A stretch of 64,000 bases of DNA, taken from Gonocerus acuteangulatus (Eukaryota > Arthropoda > Insecta > Hemiptera > Coreidae). The stretch spans positions 96,395,304 to 96,459,303 of the forward strand of contig OX328124.1 in the NCBI GenBank assembly GCA_946811695.1. Reading direction: 5' to 3'. Under the pieces are notes generated by a model that was given only the letters and a program-made list of their open reading frames with translations, made no database searches and was not told the origin of the DNA. The position numbers and the translations under genes were made by a program. This document shows, in pieces, positions 47,400 to 59,579 of the stretch (position 1 is its first letter; each line of letters opens with the position of its first letter).

Positions 47400-47610
47400 G
47401 GGTCTGGCCGAGCTAGGGGTGATCCAGTCCCATTGCCTACATAAGGAGGTGAGGGTTCAACATTTTCTTGTAGCAGGTTGAGTTTTTCATACATGGGCTC
47501 GTCAAACAATGCCCTGCTCCATTATAGATGTTTAGGAAGTGTGTCAAGCTGCATAAAAATACCTGTTAGATTGCTCTTCTTAGGTGGTAGTGAGCGTTTT
47601 CCATAACAAT
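47400..47610 (+). mobile_element. diverged copy of the 2.0-kb tRNA-headed repeat
   Basis: It shares AATGCCCTGCTCCAT, GATGTTTAGGAAGTG and AAGCTGCATAAAA with 2017-2290. The tRNA head is heavily eroded (GAGGTGAGGGTTCAAC in place of the B-box region). Confidence 0.55.
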
Positions 47611-47694
47611 GGTAATAAAATATTTCAAAATTCCTCGTAAATTTACGATATAATAGCATTTTCTCAAACATCATTGTCGCTTATGCAGGTATAC

Positions 47695-48018
47695 CTAATA
47701 AGCCGTTTTAAAACCCTCAGTAGAGAGGAAATAATAGCAGGGGTAAATACTGCACAATATCTGGTTCTTGACATTTCGGCATACTAGAGAAATAGTTTGG
47801 TTATTACAACGCTCCTGCTACCCGATTTTCCCCTTTCCAGATACCATTAAATTAATTATAGGCGTAGAGGCTCTAGAGAAGGCCTGGGACCCCGAATCCA
47901 ATCCTCGGATGACGACAATAATAGATAAAATATTGTGCGCGTCCGAGTTTTGAACTTACTAGGTCCTCCGGACCATACATTTGTTAAAAGAGTTCTCTAC
48001 CTATGAGCTAACCCCGTG
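47695..48018 (-). mobile_element. old tRNA-Ile-like SINE copy
   Basis: Diverged family member. The head CACGGGGTTAGCTCATAGG is at the right end, the body has GGTAGCAGGAGCG and GGGAAAATCGGG, and the 3' end is eroded near 47700. Confidence 0.6.
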
Positions 48019-49300
48019 TTTTATAGCCATTGGCCACTTTGTTGTTGAGTCGCCATAGTTGCGAAAAAATAAATAAATAAAATCAAATAAATAATAGCCA
48101 TTGTTATATCAAAACTTACAATGTCAAATTTTCAAAAACAACGTTTACAGTTGAAAAACATATGAACTCCTTAGCTACATCTGTTCTTTAATTGACGAAT
48201 TTAAATACCTGATTAGATTGATTTTTGAGACATAATACGACCAAATTCTTGAAAAATTGAACACTTAAAGTTTTGACATAAATTACTATAATAGTTTTTA
48301 TTGGGCAAATTTTACATGTTGGTGTACTACAAGTGACAATATCATTTGATAGTCATTTATTTAATAAGCTTTCATTAAAGAAATACATGGCATTGATGAA
48401 AGATTTAAAAAAATGATTTCAAAATCAAGAGTACGAGTCCACCTTACCAGGCCAGCTTTTCGCTTTGATGCAATAAGCTTACTCAATTTCTAGAAAGGAT
48501 GAAAGTAGACAATCTACTAATAAGCAAATTTTGAACTATATGTTATAACGAAAACATGACTAGCGTGAAGTATATCAAAGATTGAAGAATCCCTTAATTA
48601 CATTCTCATTTTTTACGACAGATTCCGTTTCTTCGGGGTTACTTTGAGAAGTCTCCAAGCCATAAGCTATTCAGTAAAATAGTAATCCGGTCAAATGTTT
48701 AGCATAATTATAGCATTATTGCAAAGGGGAAAAAGAAACGTGTCGTTGTTCTCAATATTCTAAGTTTTCTTCGTGAAAAAAGCAATTGGATTATTTTTTT
48801 AAGACATCTCATTTGCAAACCTGAGCGCATAAAAACCTTTACTATTTAAACCCATCACAAAATTGACGGAGAAACATTGAAATTTAAAAAAAAAACAAAA
48901 AAAAAACGATGAACCATTTCCTGTCACAAACGAACTAAGGTTTCAATATTGTGGTTATGCTGCGGTTGACTACTTACAGAGCAATCATTCGATCTTCTTT
49001 TCAGGGCCGCAGCCACATCATCTCCAACCTTATACTCTCAATTCCACAGCTCTCTCTCTCTCTCTTATTCTGTTTTACTGAACTACATACACCTATCATA
49101 TATGAAGGCTTTCTAAAACATTACTTTTCTACTTAAAAATAGATCCTGCAAACCCCAAAAAGAATCTCAGCCTTCTAGTCCTTCTCAGATTGGTACCATT
49201 TACTGAACATAAAAGGTTTTAGCTTTGTGATAAATGTTGAAAGTACTCGTAATTCAGATGTAATTAAATTAAATATAATGTTCACTGAACATTTACTGTG
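48019..49300. other. no recognised gene
   Basis: AT-rich intron. Confidence 0.6.
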
Positions 49301-49455
49301 TTTTTTTTTCGGCGTATCAACAACTGACTGGGCTATTAGCACCAGGCTATCTACAGGTTGCCACCCTTTTAAAATGCCAACAGCACGTGGTCGGAACTGG
49401 CCACGCCCTGCGATTCTTAACTTCGGTGATCAACGGCAACCGGTGTAGTAAACGT

Positions 49456-49457
<2 letters not shown>
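49301..49457 (-). mobile_element. 5S-derived SINE, 5'-truncated at a (TA)n tract
   Basis: On the minus strand the 5S part (CACCGGTTGCC, GATCACCGAAGTTAAG, GGGCGTGGCCAG, CGTGCTGTTGGCAT) is followed by AAAAGGGTGGCAACCTGTAG, the stem-loop tail and poly-A (T run at 49301-49309). The first 5S bases are replaced by (TA)n at 49457, so the 5' end is lost. Confidence 0.8.
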
Positions 49458-49519
<62 letters not shown>

Positions 49520-49894
49520 CAGCAATGTAGCCAAAATTTCCCAAGAATGTGCTTAGTAATGCAGCTCCAGTGTGACGGGCTTTTCAGAAATATCATTAAT
49601 AAAAATTTAGCTTCTTCAACTTCACGGTCTAGCGCGTAACCAAACCATGTATCATCCGCACCCAAAACCACAAGAATGTGTCTGGACAAGGTCCCCCTAT
49701 ATAATTCGTGGTTTCCCCGTTTACATTTTGTTTTGTAAACAATAAAAAATCTTGTGCTAATGACCTAGGTAGTCGAAGCATGTTAAAAAAAAAAACGAAA
49801 TAAAAAAATTCGTTTACAGCCTTCTGCTCAAATTCAGGACATAAATATGCTTTAGGTCCACCCGACAAACCTATGTGATGTACTGTATAACATA

Positions 49895-49990
49895 CAGTCT
49901 TCTTTTCGTAAATGGCAACCGCGCTTGCTCGAACACCAGTGGACACTTTTTTGTAATGCTCTTCTTCAGTTCAGTCATCAATAAAGATTA
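49895..49990 (+). repeat. dispersed repeat shared with 31.42-31.50 kb
   Basis: GGACACTTTTTTGTAATGCT followed by a CTTCAGTTCAGTCATC-like stretch recurs at 31448-31483 with few changes. The family is unknown. Confidence 0.5.
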
Positions 49991-50119
49991 TTTATACTAA
50001 AAAACAATAATTCTTCGTTCTGATTCAGAGCAACAGTTTATCAGACGTTTTAATTTGTTTGTTGTGAGCTTCAATGCATTAGCTAAAGGGTATAGTTTTA
50101 AATAATTTTAGCACTAATT

Positions 50120-50255
50120 ATTCAATAGTTCGATTTCCACTAGGGGTTACGTTTCCTAGGAGCCGCATCAACTCTATCCTGGCTAGAAAAGGGGCGCAAT
50201 TTGATGGCGACTCGATACATCTGTGTTATTAACAAAGGGACGTTAAAATAAAAAT
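50120..50255 (+). mobile_element. 5'-truncated class II tRNA SINE variant in the intron next to ssh exon A
   Basis: CATCAACTCTATCCTGGCTA, AAAAGGGGCGCAA and the tail GGGACGTTAAAATAAAAATA match the class II family body and 3' end. It ends about 18 bp from the exon A donor. Its tail is the last sequence before the splice site on the plus strand. Confidence 0.6.
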
Positions 50256-50272
50256 AAAAACATTATCCATAC

Positions 50273-50444
50273 CATTTTGAGTGTTTCCTCCGGCCTGAGA
50301 AGATAGAACATGGACTGTAGATGACTCTGTATGTCGGAGCCTGTACTGGCTGCCGGTGCGGGCGAATGAGGGGACGGCGGGAGCCGCTCGTGGGGTGGCA
50401 GCACCACCGCAGCCCCCTTACCCGCGAAGTAGCACTCGCTCAGG
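50273..50444 (-). CDS. ssh: slingshot phosphatase, N-terminal exon A
   Basis: Slingshot is a protein phosphatase that dephosphorylates and activates cofilin/ADF and so controls actin turnover in the cytoplasm. This 172-nt exon opens after a pyrimidine-rich acceptor ending in tttcag and closes with AAAATG before gtatgg. It starts with one base that completes a codon and ends in phase 0. The 57 codons read LSECYFAGKGAAVVLP, then a Pro/Ser/Ala-rich linker, then HLQSMFYLLRPEETLKM. The opening block and the LQxMFxLLRPE block match the start of the conserved SSH N-terminal region of animal Slingshot proteins as I know them. The exon is GC-rich inside AT-rich DNA, as expected for constrained coding sequence. 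The preceding exon should end in two bases of a Ser codon and was not found. Exon B continues the frame exactly. Confidence 0.9.
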
Positions 50445-50673
50445 CTGAAACACAAGAACAGAAAGGATTAACAACAATCAGAAAGAATAAAACAGAATAA
50501 CATATTTAGTATAAAATGTCTTCGATGTATCTTGGTGATCAGCGTGGTGCTGCACTCATTACAGCTCAGAAGATGATAGAATGAGCAAATAAACTATTTC
50601 GTGAAGGAAGTGACAGCTATTATCTATACCAGGGAATGCGAGATCATTAAAAACATTCATCAAACAATACAAG

Positions 50674-51414
50674 GGTAAATGTGAGACCAGGGTCCTAGGC
50701 ACCGATTATTTTTATATGTTGCACTATAACGTATTTTGATGCACTAAACAGGAATCCGTTAAAGAAAAAACTCGCTCTCGACTAGGAAAGAAGTTATGAA
50801 GTACTAAATTTCACTGTTATGCGGGTTCTGGAATCTGGTGAAACAACGTATTTGTAAACATGCGCATGCGCGGGGAAGAAAGAACTGTTATTTGAAATGT
50901 TTATAAACTATTTATTCACAAACCATTGTAACTTTTGGTGCCCTGTCGTAACATGTCGCTTATGGGCATACGTGCTATGCGTTTCCGCTCGCTCAAGAAG
51001 ATATCAAAACTTTAGTCAATCCAACTCACTAAAATTAATAGAATTCTATTAATTTTAGCGATTTGGATTGACTAGAGTTTTGATATCTTCTTGACCGAGC
51101 GTAGCGAGCGGAAACGCATAAGCTTACTCCGTTCTTGATAAATTTAAATAATTGATTGTAAGGTTTCAATTAGACTTCTTTATTACGGACTTTTCCATAC
51201 CCGCGCATGCGCATGTTGAAAAATATAGTTGTTTACATTAGCTTTCATAACCCGTATAACAGTGAACTTTAGTGATAAATAACTTCTTTCCTAGTTGAGA
51301 ACGAGTTTTTTTTTTTTTTTTTTTTTTAACGAATTCGTCTTTAGTGCATCAAAATACGATATAGTGCCAAATTTCAAAATAATCGGTGCCTAGGACCCTC
51401 GTCTTCACATTTAT
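50674..51414. mobile_element. 741-bp fold-back element with 9-bp TSD (MULE-like)
   Basis: The whole element is an imperfect palindrome centred on GAATTC at 51041-51046. Arms are about 370 bp, with ends GGTAAATGTGAGACC and GATAAATGTGAAGACG, then AGGGTCCTAGGCACCGATTA. CAATACAAG flanks it at 50665-50673 and 51415-51423. Long TIRs with a 9-bp TSD fit Mutator-like elements. No transposase is present. A T run of about 20 nt has grown in the right arm. Confidence 0.82.
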
Positions 51415-52329
51415 CAATACAAGTAATACGTTTTAACTCCTAAGCAATTTCCTTCTGGAAGGGAAAAATGAGTTCCAATGAAGATAAGCAGCATTACAAG
51501 AAGATCCGAAAAAATATACTAGGATAAAAAGCCATAAGATCAGCTTCAAGTTATTTCATAATTACAGAAGAATATTTTTTGAAAAAAAAATCTATTTATT
51601 ATTTGTTCTTATTGGATCATACTCCACTTTTAGGGCGAATTTAATCGAATCACTCTTTAGTTATATTTCAGGCACCAAGTTAGTTACCCCAAGTCAGCTT
51701 TCTCCGATATTTCATATAGCAAGTCAGTATCTTATAAGTAAATCAAAAGTTTTTTTTTTTTTTTTTTTTTAAAAAAAGAAGAAGGTCACTTATTTAAATG
51801 AAATTGAGGCTGTCTAAAATAATCTGTCCAGGATTTGACAAGATCGTGAGCAGACTTGTGAGGTTCAAATGTAGGGGGGAGGTGAAAAAATTGGGGATTT
51901 GAAAAAACTATTTATGACCCTTCATGACTTCCGTATTCATAATTATCCTCCATAGGTAGAATAATGCTAAATATTGAAAGGAAAAAAGGAAATTAAATAT
52001 TATTATATTAATCATGAAATTATTTAATTTTGGAATAAGAGAGTATTGGCGGTATAACTTTATATTTTTAAAGTGTTTAATTATAGCATCAATATGATGA
52101 CTGCTGTCGATAATATTCCACATTTCTTCTGAGTTCGTTTTAAGGAGGCAGTCCGTTATGTATTTGTTAACTATAGTCAGTATAACTACGTTCTTTAGTA
52201 TATTTAATTAGGCAAATGTGTCATATTGGTCTCCAAGACTTAATTATAAAGTATTAACGTGTGTGGCCTATTCGCAGCCTCGGAATTACAGTTTTCTCAG
52301 TTTTTTTATTATTTTTATTTATTTATTTT

Positions 52330-52490
52330 TTACGGCATATCGACATCTAGGATATTTGCGCCGGTCTATCTGTGTGTTACCAACCTTTCTAAACAACCAT
52401 TGTGCAGCAGGGAATTTTGTCAACGGAACCAGCATCTTCTCAGAGCCACGGGGAGACCCTTTATCAGTTTGTTCTCCGACATATTAATCC
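52330..52490 (-). mobile_element. degenerate stem-loop-tail SINE
   Basis: The minus strand shows GAAAGGTTGGTAACACACAG ATAGACCGGCGC, then GATATGCCGTAAA, which parallels the 5S-SINE body and tail. The part beyond it (AAAATTCCCTGCTGC) resembles the tRNA-SINE body. No intact head remains. Confidence 0.45.
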
Positions 52491-55444
52491 ATTTTAGTTT
52501 ACGCTAATACGAATACTTTAAGTGATAAGTTGGTTACTAAAAAAATAGATCAATACACCAATAAAGACATGATGAAACATTTGACACATAAAAATCTAAA
52601 ATTTATGAAATCACATTGAACAAAACGTAATTCATAAATAAGCATGTATAAATCCTAGTAGGCAAAATAAGAAAGAGTTCCAGGAAAGAAAAAAGTAAAT
52701 AATATAAAATCCAACATCCAGGCAATCAATAAAATACGGTGAAAACATATATGGGACACGAAAGCTGTAAAGAAGTAGAACCGATAGCTGTACGTAAACA
52801 CGGCCCTCATGGGGAGTGGTCGTCACGGCTATCTGTTTGTAAACAAAGGATTAGAGTAATAACGCTGGATAGGGAGTCATGGTTGCCAACAGGAACCTTC
52901 TCGGCAAGGGGAATAAGATAACCAGGCCTGCCACTGCAGCCTTTTTCTTGAAATAATGCGGGACATATATAACGGAGGCTACGCCATACACTTCCGCTAA
53001 AGTAACGTTGACCTTAAAAAAGTTATTTTTAACCGCAATATGGTCTTTGCCAAAACCACTTTTGTTGTTACTAATAACATCTAACCTTTTCAGCAATGCA
53101 GTGGATAGGATAAAACGTAAAAGAAGTAATTTTCATAGAGTTTATATTTATTATACATTATGGATTTGTTACTAACAACACCTGAGAGCAAGTTCGTAAT
53201 CAACGACCGCTTGATGTTACCATTGTACATAACTACAATGAGACCTAAGAAACCTGAGATCGCTTACAAAGCCAATTTTTTAGAATAACTCAAACACTTA
53301 TACTCGACTAGTACCGGAAAAACGCATGGCTTAATAGTTTTATTGCACGGGGGAGAGTTAATTAAAACATTCATATTTCATAAAATAAACGAATGTTATG
53401 GACATAGAGAGACATGATATGACAGTACCTGAATAAAACAGAAATGATTTTAACACATGAATACCACCAGATAGACAGACTTTTCTATCAAACAGATGAT
53501 GGACTGAGTTCGGTGACCAATGGGGGGGATTAGTGCTCGCACTTCGTTCCAAGATGATAAGAATATGTTGGACATAACCTGAACAAATAAATAAGCAATT
53601 CTTAAATAATTACAATAGTACCACCCCTTAGTGGCATTCAGTGCACGAAGGACACGGTGGTTTAAACGTCCCACCATGTCTTGAATATGCAAATCTGAGC
53701 AAACTAGGGAACGAACATATTCTATCCATTGACGAAGTAATATATTGAAAAATTGTCTTATTTGATACTTTATTTAAGGCATTAAATAAAACACGAGACT
53801 ACTTAACTATATTATATCACATGTCTGAATTATTTTCCGGAAAAAGCCCACACATTGTTACCATTCTACAACACTTACATAAACTAAAACTTCATGACAA
53901 AATATGACACAACAATGTACGCGTCGTAATATGAAAGTATGGATGTGTATATGGGTCTGTGCGAATGAATGTGTGTGTGTGTTCGCGCTCGTTGATGTGG
54001 CTTAAGCATAGAAAATAAAGTCCTCTTATTAAATCTCTACCAATACAGACACAAAGACATAATAATGATTTTTATCTTGCAATAAAGAATTATATTACTT
54101 ATTATTATCATAATTTTCTCAGTTTTTATTAGTTGATTGTGTAACTTTTTTTTCTTTTTTTTTTGGATTTTTTTATTATATTATTTTTTGAATTTTTTTA
54201 TTATTTTTATTTATTTTTTTTGTGTAAATTTTACATCATTTAAATACTTTATTATAATCTAATTTTTACTCTTTTATTTTATATTGTATTATATTCATTT
54301 TGTTTTATTAAACATTTACGTGAGCAAATCGCCTTGCTGTTGTGGAGTTCCGTAAATAAATAAATAAATAAGACATTAAAAGCTATTCTAAAGGAGGTTA
54401 GAGTTGCGACAAGCCGCATCGTCCACAATCCAAGAGCAAATTCTCGAATCTGAAAAACGAGATTTTAATATTCGATAATTTGACATGGTAGGGACGATTT
54501 ATCGCCCCTACCAATATTTATCGCAAAAAAACTAGATGTTTTTTTCAGCAATTAGCAGCGCACAAAAAAAATTTAATTTTCAAACCTCACTTTTATTAGA
54601 AAGAATGGCAACCAGCTGATGGTGCAGTGATAAAGGTCATGGAACTGGAAAGGAGTAAAAAAAAAAAAAAAAAACTAACAATAACTTGGAGAGAAAAAAG
54701 TAACGGCTTAGCTAATAAATTAACTTAACTAATAAGACGGCCTCGAAACATGCAGGACCAAATGAATTTTTACAGCTATTTCAATATTACAATCTTAGTT
54801 GTTTTACGTTTCCTATTGCAATTTATTTTGCCATTACGTCCAATTACTGTAGGTGATCGATTGACGAATTTGGGAAGTCAAATAGTCTCCTTTATATTAC
54901 AACGATACGTTGAACAGTTCCAAACATTTTTAGAAATACCCAGTTCATTCAATCGAATACGAAGACCACTTCGCAAACCTTATTACGCATAAATACTAAT
55001 ACTGGATCACGAGTACATATAAGTTATAAATCCCATCAAAATGTGAATGCGGGATGCGGGTAGAATCGGAAAGACGACGAATACCGAGAGAGGGCTGGTC
55101 TATCTTCTGAGTCACTCGGTCATTAGCCTGCCCTGCTTCGAATCACAGCTCTGATTCACTATATTTCAACAGGAATTTATTATAAAGCTCTAGTATAAAC
55201 ATTATTGTCTTCCTTCAGCAACTCATACAAAAAGTAAAATTAAGAAAATTCTGAGAAACAAAGATATTTATTTCAGTGTCATTGTTCTAATTGCTAGTTT
55301 CGAACCACTTCAAATACTTTTAACAAAGGTTTAAAATAGTGTACCAGCTAAATTTAGTCATAATGAGACTTAGGCGAGGGTGAAAATATGAAATCGAACT
55401 CTAGGATCAGGCAAAGAGTTTTTAATTAAATTAATTTTATTTTA

Positions 55445-55505
55445 TTTTTGCACGGGGCATGTGCTAATACCGCCCGGCTATCCATAGGTTTCCTCGTGAA
55501 AACCT
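55445..55505 (-). mobile_element. possible SINE-tail relative
   Basis: The minus strand shows GGAAACCTATGGATAGCCGG then CGGTATTAGCACATGCCCCG followed by an A-rich run. The order resembles the 5S-SINE body and tail, but the hairpin arms differ. Confidence 0.3.
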
Positions 55506-56183
55506 TAGGCATCGTGTACTATACGAGCGATGAGCGACAGAGCGTTTAGCTGAAGAGTGGTACTGGCTACGATACAGAGCGGCTGGGCGGTAATTTTCTT
55601 TAGTCTCCTTCACCGCATACTCCAATATACCTTTAGGTTAATATGAAGAAGTATGTTAATTTTTACGAAAATACGAGTTTGGACAATAAGATATTCCAAA
55701 GAAAGAAATTTATTATATACGAGTGAAGTGAAGACACTCGGATGCATCGATCCGGAAAGGCCTAAGACCGAAATGGATGAGTCAGAGTGAAACAAAGAAA
55801 CCACCAAGAGTCGAGTGTTGCTAGTACACGGTTCAGCGGTTATCAGTTGGAAATGATTCAGATTGTGAAAGCTCCTCAGAATAATACAGCCGGTGTACCG
55901 TTCCTCGGCTTAGGACAGAGAAAAAGGCCTCAGTTTAGAGGCTGCTTTAGTTAAGAGTATTATTAATTTGTAAGGATTACCCAATAAAATAGAGATCATG
56001 TCAATAAATCATATTCTGAGGAGTTAATTTCATTTTTATTGTGAGTGTTCAAGCGTTCGCCAAGTTTACGATGCCATTATTTTAAGCGCCAAGCAAGCTG
56101 GAGGGATTCTCGTTTGTCTATAGAAAGCAACAATTTCATTTAAGCTAATGCAAGAATAATGAGATGAAGAGTTACCCCTTGAA

Positions 56184-56612
56184 GTGATAAGAAGTCAAGG
56201 AATGGTTGGGATTCGGATAAGAGAAAACGTCAGATTTCGGACGTTTCGGCATGCTCTTTGGGAGCCTTCTTCGGATAAAACATAAATATACACACAATTA
56301 CAAACGCGAATAATCACAACAGTAAGCAAAATTGTATACCATGATAATAGGTTATAAATCAATTTTTTGAAGTACATATTACGTAAACAAACTGTTGTTT
56401 TTTTTATGTCGAATTGATCAGCAGTTTTATGAAAAACTTAGTTCGGCGTAAATAAACAAAATTAACAAAGGCGCGAATTAAAAAAAAAAAAGGCACGAAG
56501 AGTATCTGAATGGCACTAAAAGTATCACTCATCAGAAATAGCACTAAGAATATCTGACGTGTATTCAAAAATTTCTAGCCGAATCCCAACCAATCCCAAC
56601 TAATGAATGTAG
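56184..56612. mobile_element. Penelope-type terminal repeats, inverted pair, decayed
   Basis: The left end has GGTTGGGATTCGG and, on the minus strand, GAAGAAGGCTCCC...GCCGAAACGTCC (56238-56276). The right end TTCTAGCCGAATCCCAACC is the inverse of the left terminus. The core has C in place of T at the second CTGA base. Confidence 0.55.
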
Positions 56613-57204
56613 AAGATCACTGAATTGCACTTAATACCTACTGATCGTTTATTAAATACAAAGGTATATTAAAGGATTTAATTTTCATGTAAAAAATCTC
56701 TAGTAACTTGTCAAAGGAATTTAAGCCATATTGCCATGCTAGGTTACTCCAGATTTTTCCTTTTTCTTTCTAATATTTTTGTAACCTCTAAGTGAATTTT
56801 TTCCCTGAAGAAACTAGAGTGATGATAAGTTTTCCACTACTTCCCTATGTATTTAGGTCCTCTAGTACAAAAATTAGAATAGAAGCGAGTTGCATTTAAA
56901 CCCCGAAAAGACCTTCTTCGAATGACCCAAATAACAATCAAATAGGTGCTGGGCACTTCAACGTATTTTCAGAAGCAAAGCAGCAGAACCTTTTATAATA
57001 ATTATATCATGTTATTATGAATTACAAAATCCTTAAAGAATAGCCAACCTTAAATAAAAACATCAAATAGGTTGGCAATCTTTTAAAAGTCACCAATATA
57101 GATTAGGTATTTATAGAACCATAATTAATAATACTAAACTTCTTCAAAAAGGGTTAGATTATTCTTGAGGTGTCCAATCCAGCTATTTCCTCAAGAAAGG
57201 AGAT

Positions 57205-57208
<4 letters not shown>

Positions 57209-57254
<46 letters not shown>

Positions 57255-57417
57255 GGCGCATCTACTTCTAGGTCATTAGCGCCGACATCCAGGGTGCAGC
57301 GAGGAATTTTCCCAGCGAGCCTTGTGATGAGAAAATTCCTGCCGGAGGTGGGAATCGAACCCACCATCTCCCGCTTATGAATCCAGCGCGCTAGCCACTA
57401 GACTACGGGAGACCCAA
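57209..57417 (-). mobile_element. tRNA-derived SINE, full length, 13-bp TSD
   Basis: Same family as the copy at 19.5 kb. The minus strand starts at GGGTCTCCCGTAG, carries the B box GGTTCGATTCC, and ends in the CGGCGC/GCGCCG stem-loop and a poly-A of about 45 nt. The TSD AAAGGAGATTATT is at 57196-57208 and 57418-57430. Confidence 0.88.
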
Positions 57418-57430
57418 AAAGGAGATTATT

Positions 57431-58689
57431 ATTGTCAAATGGCCTTTATTTTCATAAAATTTTGCCTGAACATCTTATGCCATCCCCCATAACCTTCCTA
57501 GGCAGTCACCTGCCCATTGTCTTCCTGCATTTATTTTTAAACATTTGGGGTCTATACTAGAAATGCTCACGAACATCGATTGTTTCCTTTAACATCAAAT
57601 GACCAATCAACAATTAACAACGTATCTGTAAGTGCGCTTTTATTTCTCTGTGCCTATTTTAGCAAAATGCTTGCAGGATATTATTTTCGTCCCTTGGTAC
57701 GTTGCAAACAATTACTAAGTTAATAGCGAAATTACACAGTATTAAACATTTAATTTAATTTCAATAAATTGTCTAAATTTGGTTTAATTATTATGAGAAC
57801 ATAACGATGTTTTCAAGATATTCAGATTAAACGTTTCTTACATGAAATTATGCAATATTTTCTCCAATCATAATTCCTAAGGGGGATATGGGTTTGAAAA
57901 GACTATTGTAGTAGTTCAGGCTCTTTGAAAGGAACAATAGTAAAAACTCAGCTGCGAGATGGAGCCGAAGGATATAAGGGGGTGGAGGCGATCACGCAAT
58001 GGTGTCTAGGCCGCAGAAATGATTGCTATCTTTTATTCACAGCGTTCAAGGGATAGGGTCAATGTTGGGCTCTCTTATCATTCTTATCAGCATATGGTAC
58101 AATACGTCTGACCTGAACACAAACATTTCGATATATATTTTATACTGTAAACCTCAAATCTGTATTCACTGTATGTAACTAAAGAGGGTATTTAATGGGT
58201 CATTTCAAACTTCCGACTGGTCTGAGCCTCCGCAATGAATCTATTATTTTTTTTATAAGGGTAAGGTTCCCATAAACCAAATAAACAAAGAAATAAAGAC
58301 TCTCCATTCATAATACCTACAAACTAGGAATAATATTTTAAAAAACTGCCTATGTATTATATAAATAAGAAAGTTCAACTCATCCGACTGTGTGGTCGAA
58401 AGTAGAAGTACGATGAAGCGAAATATTAACGAAATGCAATAGTTGGAAACAGGATGGACTCGTCCTTACTTGACCTTGGATGCTTAGAAAGGGTGACCTT
58501 GGGAAGGAGAAAAACAATACAATATCAGGCAATGACAATAACGTGCTATATTGGGCGTTGGAATGTCAAAGATACCATAAAAAGCAAAATATTTGAATGA
58601 ATATAAAAAAATTTATATTGAATATACAGTTATATTTTGAATCATAATTATTTAAAATGCTAGATAGATACGATCCGTAATTGCTTCGA
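57431..58689. other. no recognised gene
   Basis: AT-rich, with a slightly GC-richer patch near 57950-58010. Nothing was recognised. Confidence 0.5.
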
Positions 58690-59513
58690 GGTGATAAGCA
58701 ATCACGGAATAGTGGGGATTAGGGTAGGAAATAATGAATACGATTTTTGTTAAAATGAGGACGTTTCGGCTATTCTTTGGTAGCCTTCGTCAGCAATGAG
58801 TGCCGCACAGTGGTGCCGAGAGGGAAAAAACCTCCAAAACCGAAGGTGTTCAATCGCGTTTGAACTAAAATTTTGTTATACCTAATTAGTTGTAGAATAC
58901 TGCTGTAATATTGATTTTCCATTTTATTAATAGGTATGATCACAAAAAATCATTTTGTTGACTGTTTTCTCACTGAGTGAAAATCTCACAGTTTTTAGTG
59001 AAAAGTAAAACAATATTTTATACCGGGGTCTCCCGTGGTGTAATGGCTAGCGCCTTGGATTCATAAGCGGGAGATGGTGGGTTCGATTCCTAACCTCCGG
59101 CAGGAATTTTATCCTCCCACGGCCCGCTGGTAAAATTCCTCGCTGCACCCTGGATGTCGGCGCTGATGACCTAGTTGTAGATGCGCCGTAGAAAAAAAAA
59201 AAAAAAAATTTATACCAGTTATTTTATTCCTGAAAAATTGATATTACCCACGAAGTCTCATGAGTATATGTAGCTTTTAAACGAATTTTCTTTTTGGCCA
59301 AAATGTACCATGGACTTGGTGCATTTAGGTTGTGAAGATATCTGTAATGGAACTGGATTATCCGTAGTTTATTTGGCGTCGAAAAAAAAGCAGTACTTAG
59401 CTGAGCTCTCCGCATAGTGTTACCTAAAAGTGCATGTTTTGAAGTTGCTTTCACATAAATTTCATCGCCGTACTCGGCCGTATGTGTGCACAGCCTAATA
59501 AAAAGAAGCGATG

Positions 59514-59579
<66 letters not shown>

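Larger units (their letters stand above)
32732..50272 (-). other. ssh intron between exons A and B (17.5 kb)
   Basis: Phase-0 intron with a GT donor (gtatgg) and an AG acceptor on the minus strand. It is filled with SINEs, LINE fragments, a Helentron-like element, MITEs and microsatellites, listed separately. Confidence 0.88.
51424..56183. other. no recognised gene upstream of ssh exon A
   Basis: Could hold an ssh 5' exon, but I saw no Slingshot-like N-terminus. Frames at 52218-52507 overlap SINE debris. 53358-53692 and 54750-54992 are unrecognised. Confidence 0.45.

Noticed and set aside
49417..49946. Minus-strand frames of 90 and 105 aa as host genes
   Set aside because: They include SINE and (TA)n sequence or dispersed-repeat sequence, and no domain is recognisable.
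59026..59100. Functional tRNA genes at SINE heads (2.0, 19.6, 33.7, 34.4, 57.4, 59.0 and 61.8 kb)
   Set aside because: Anticodon and acceptor stems are imperfect, the tRNA part runs into SINE bodies and poly-A tails, and TSDs flank most whole units.
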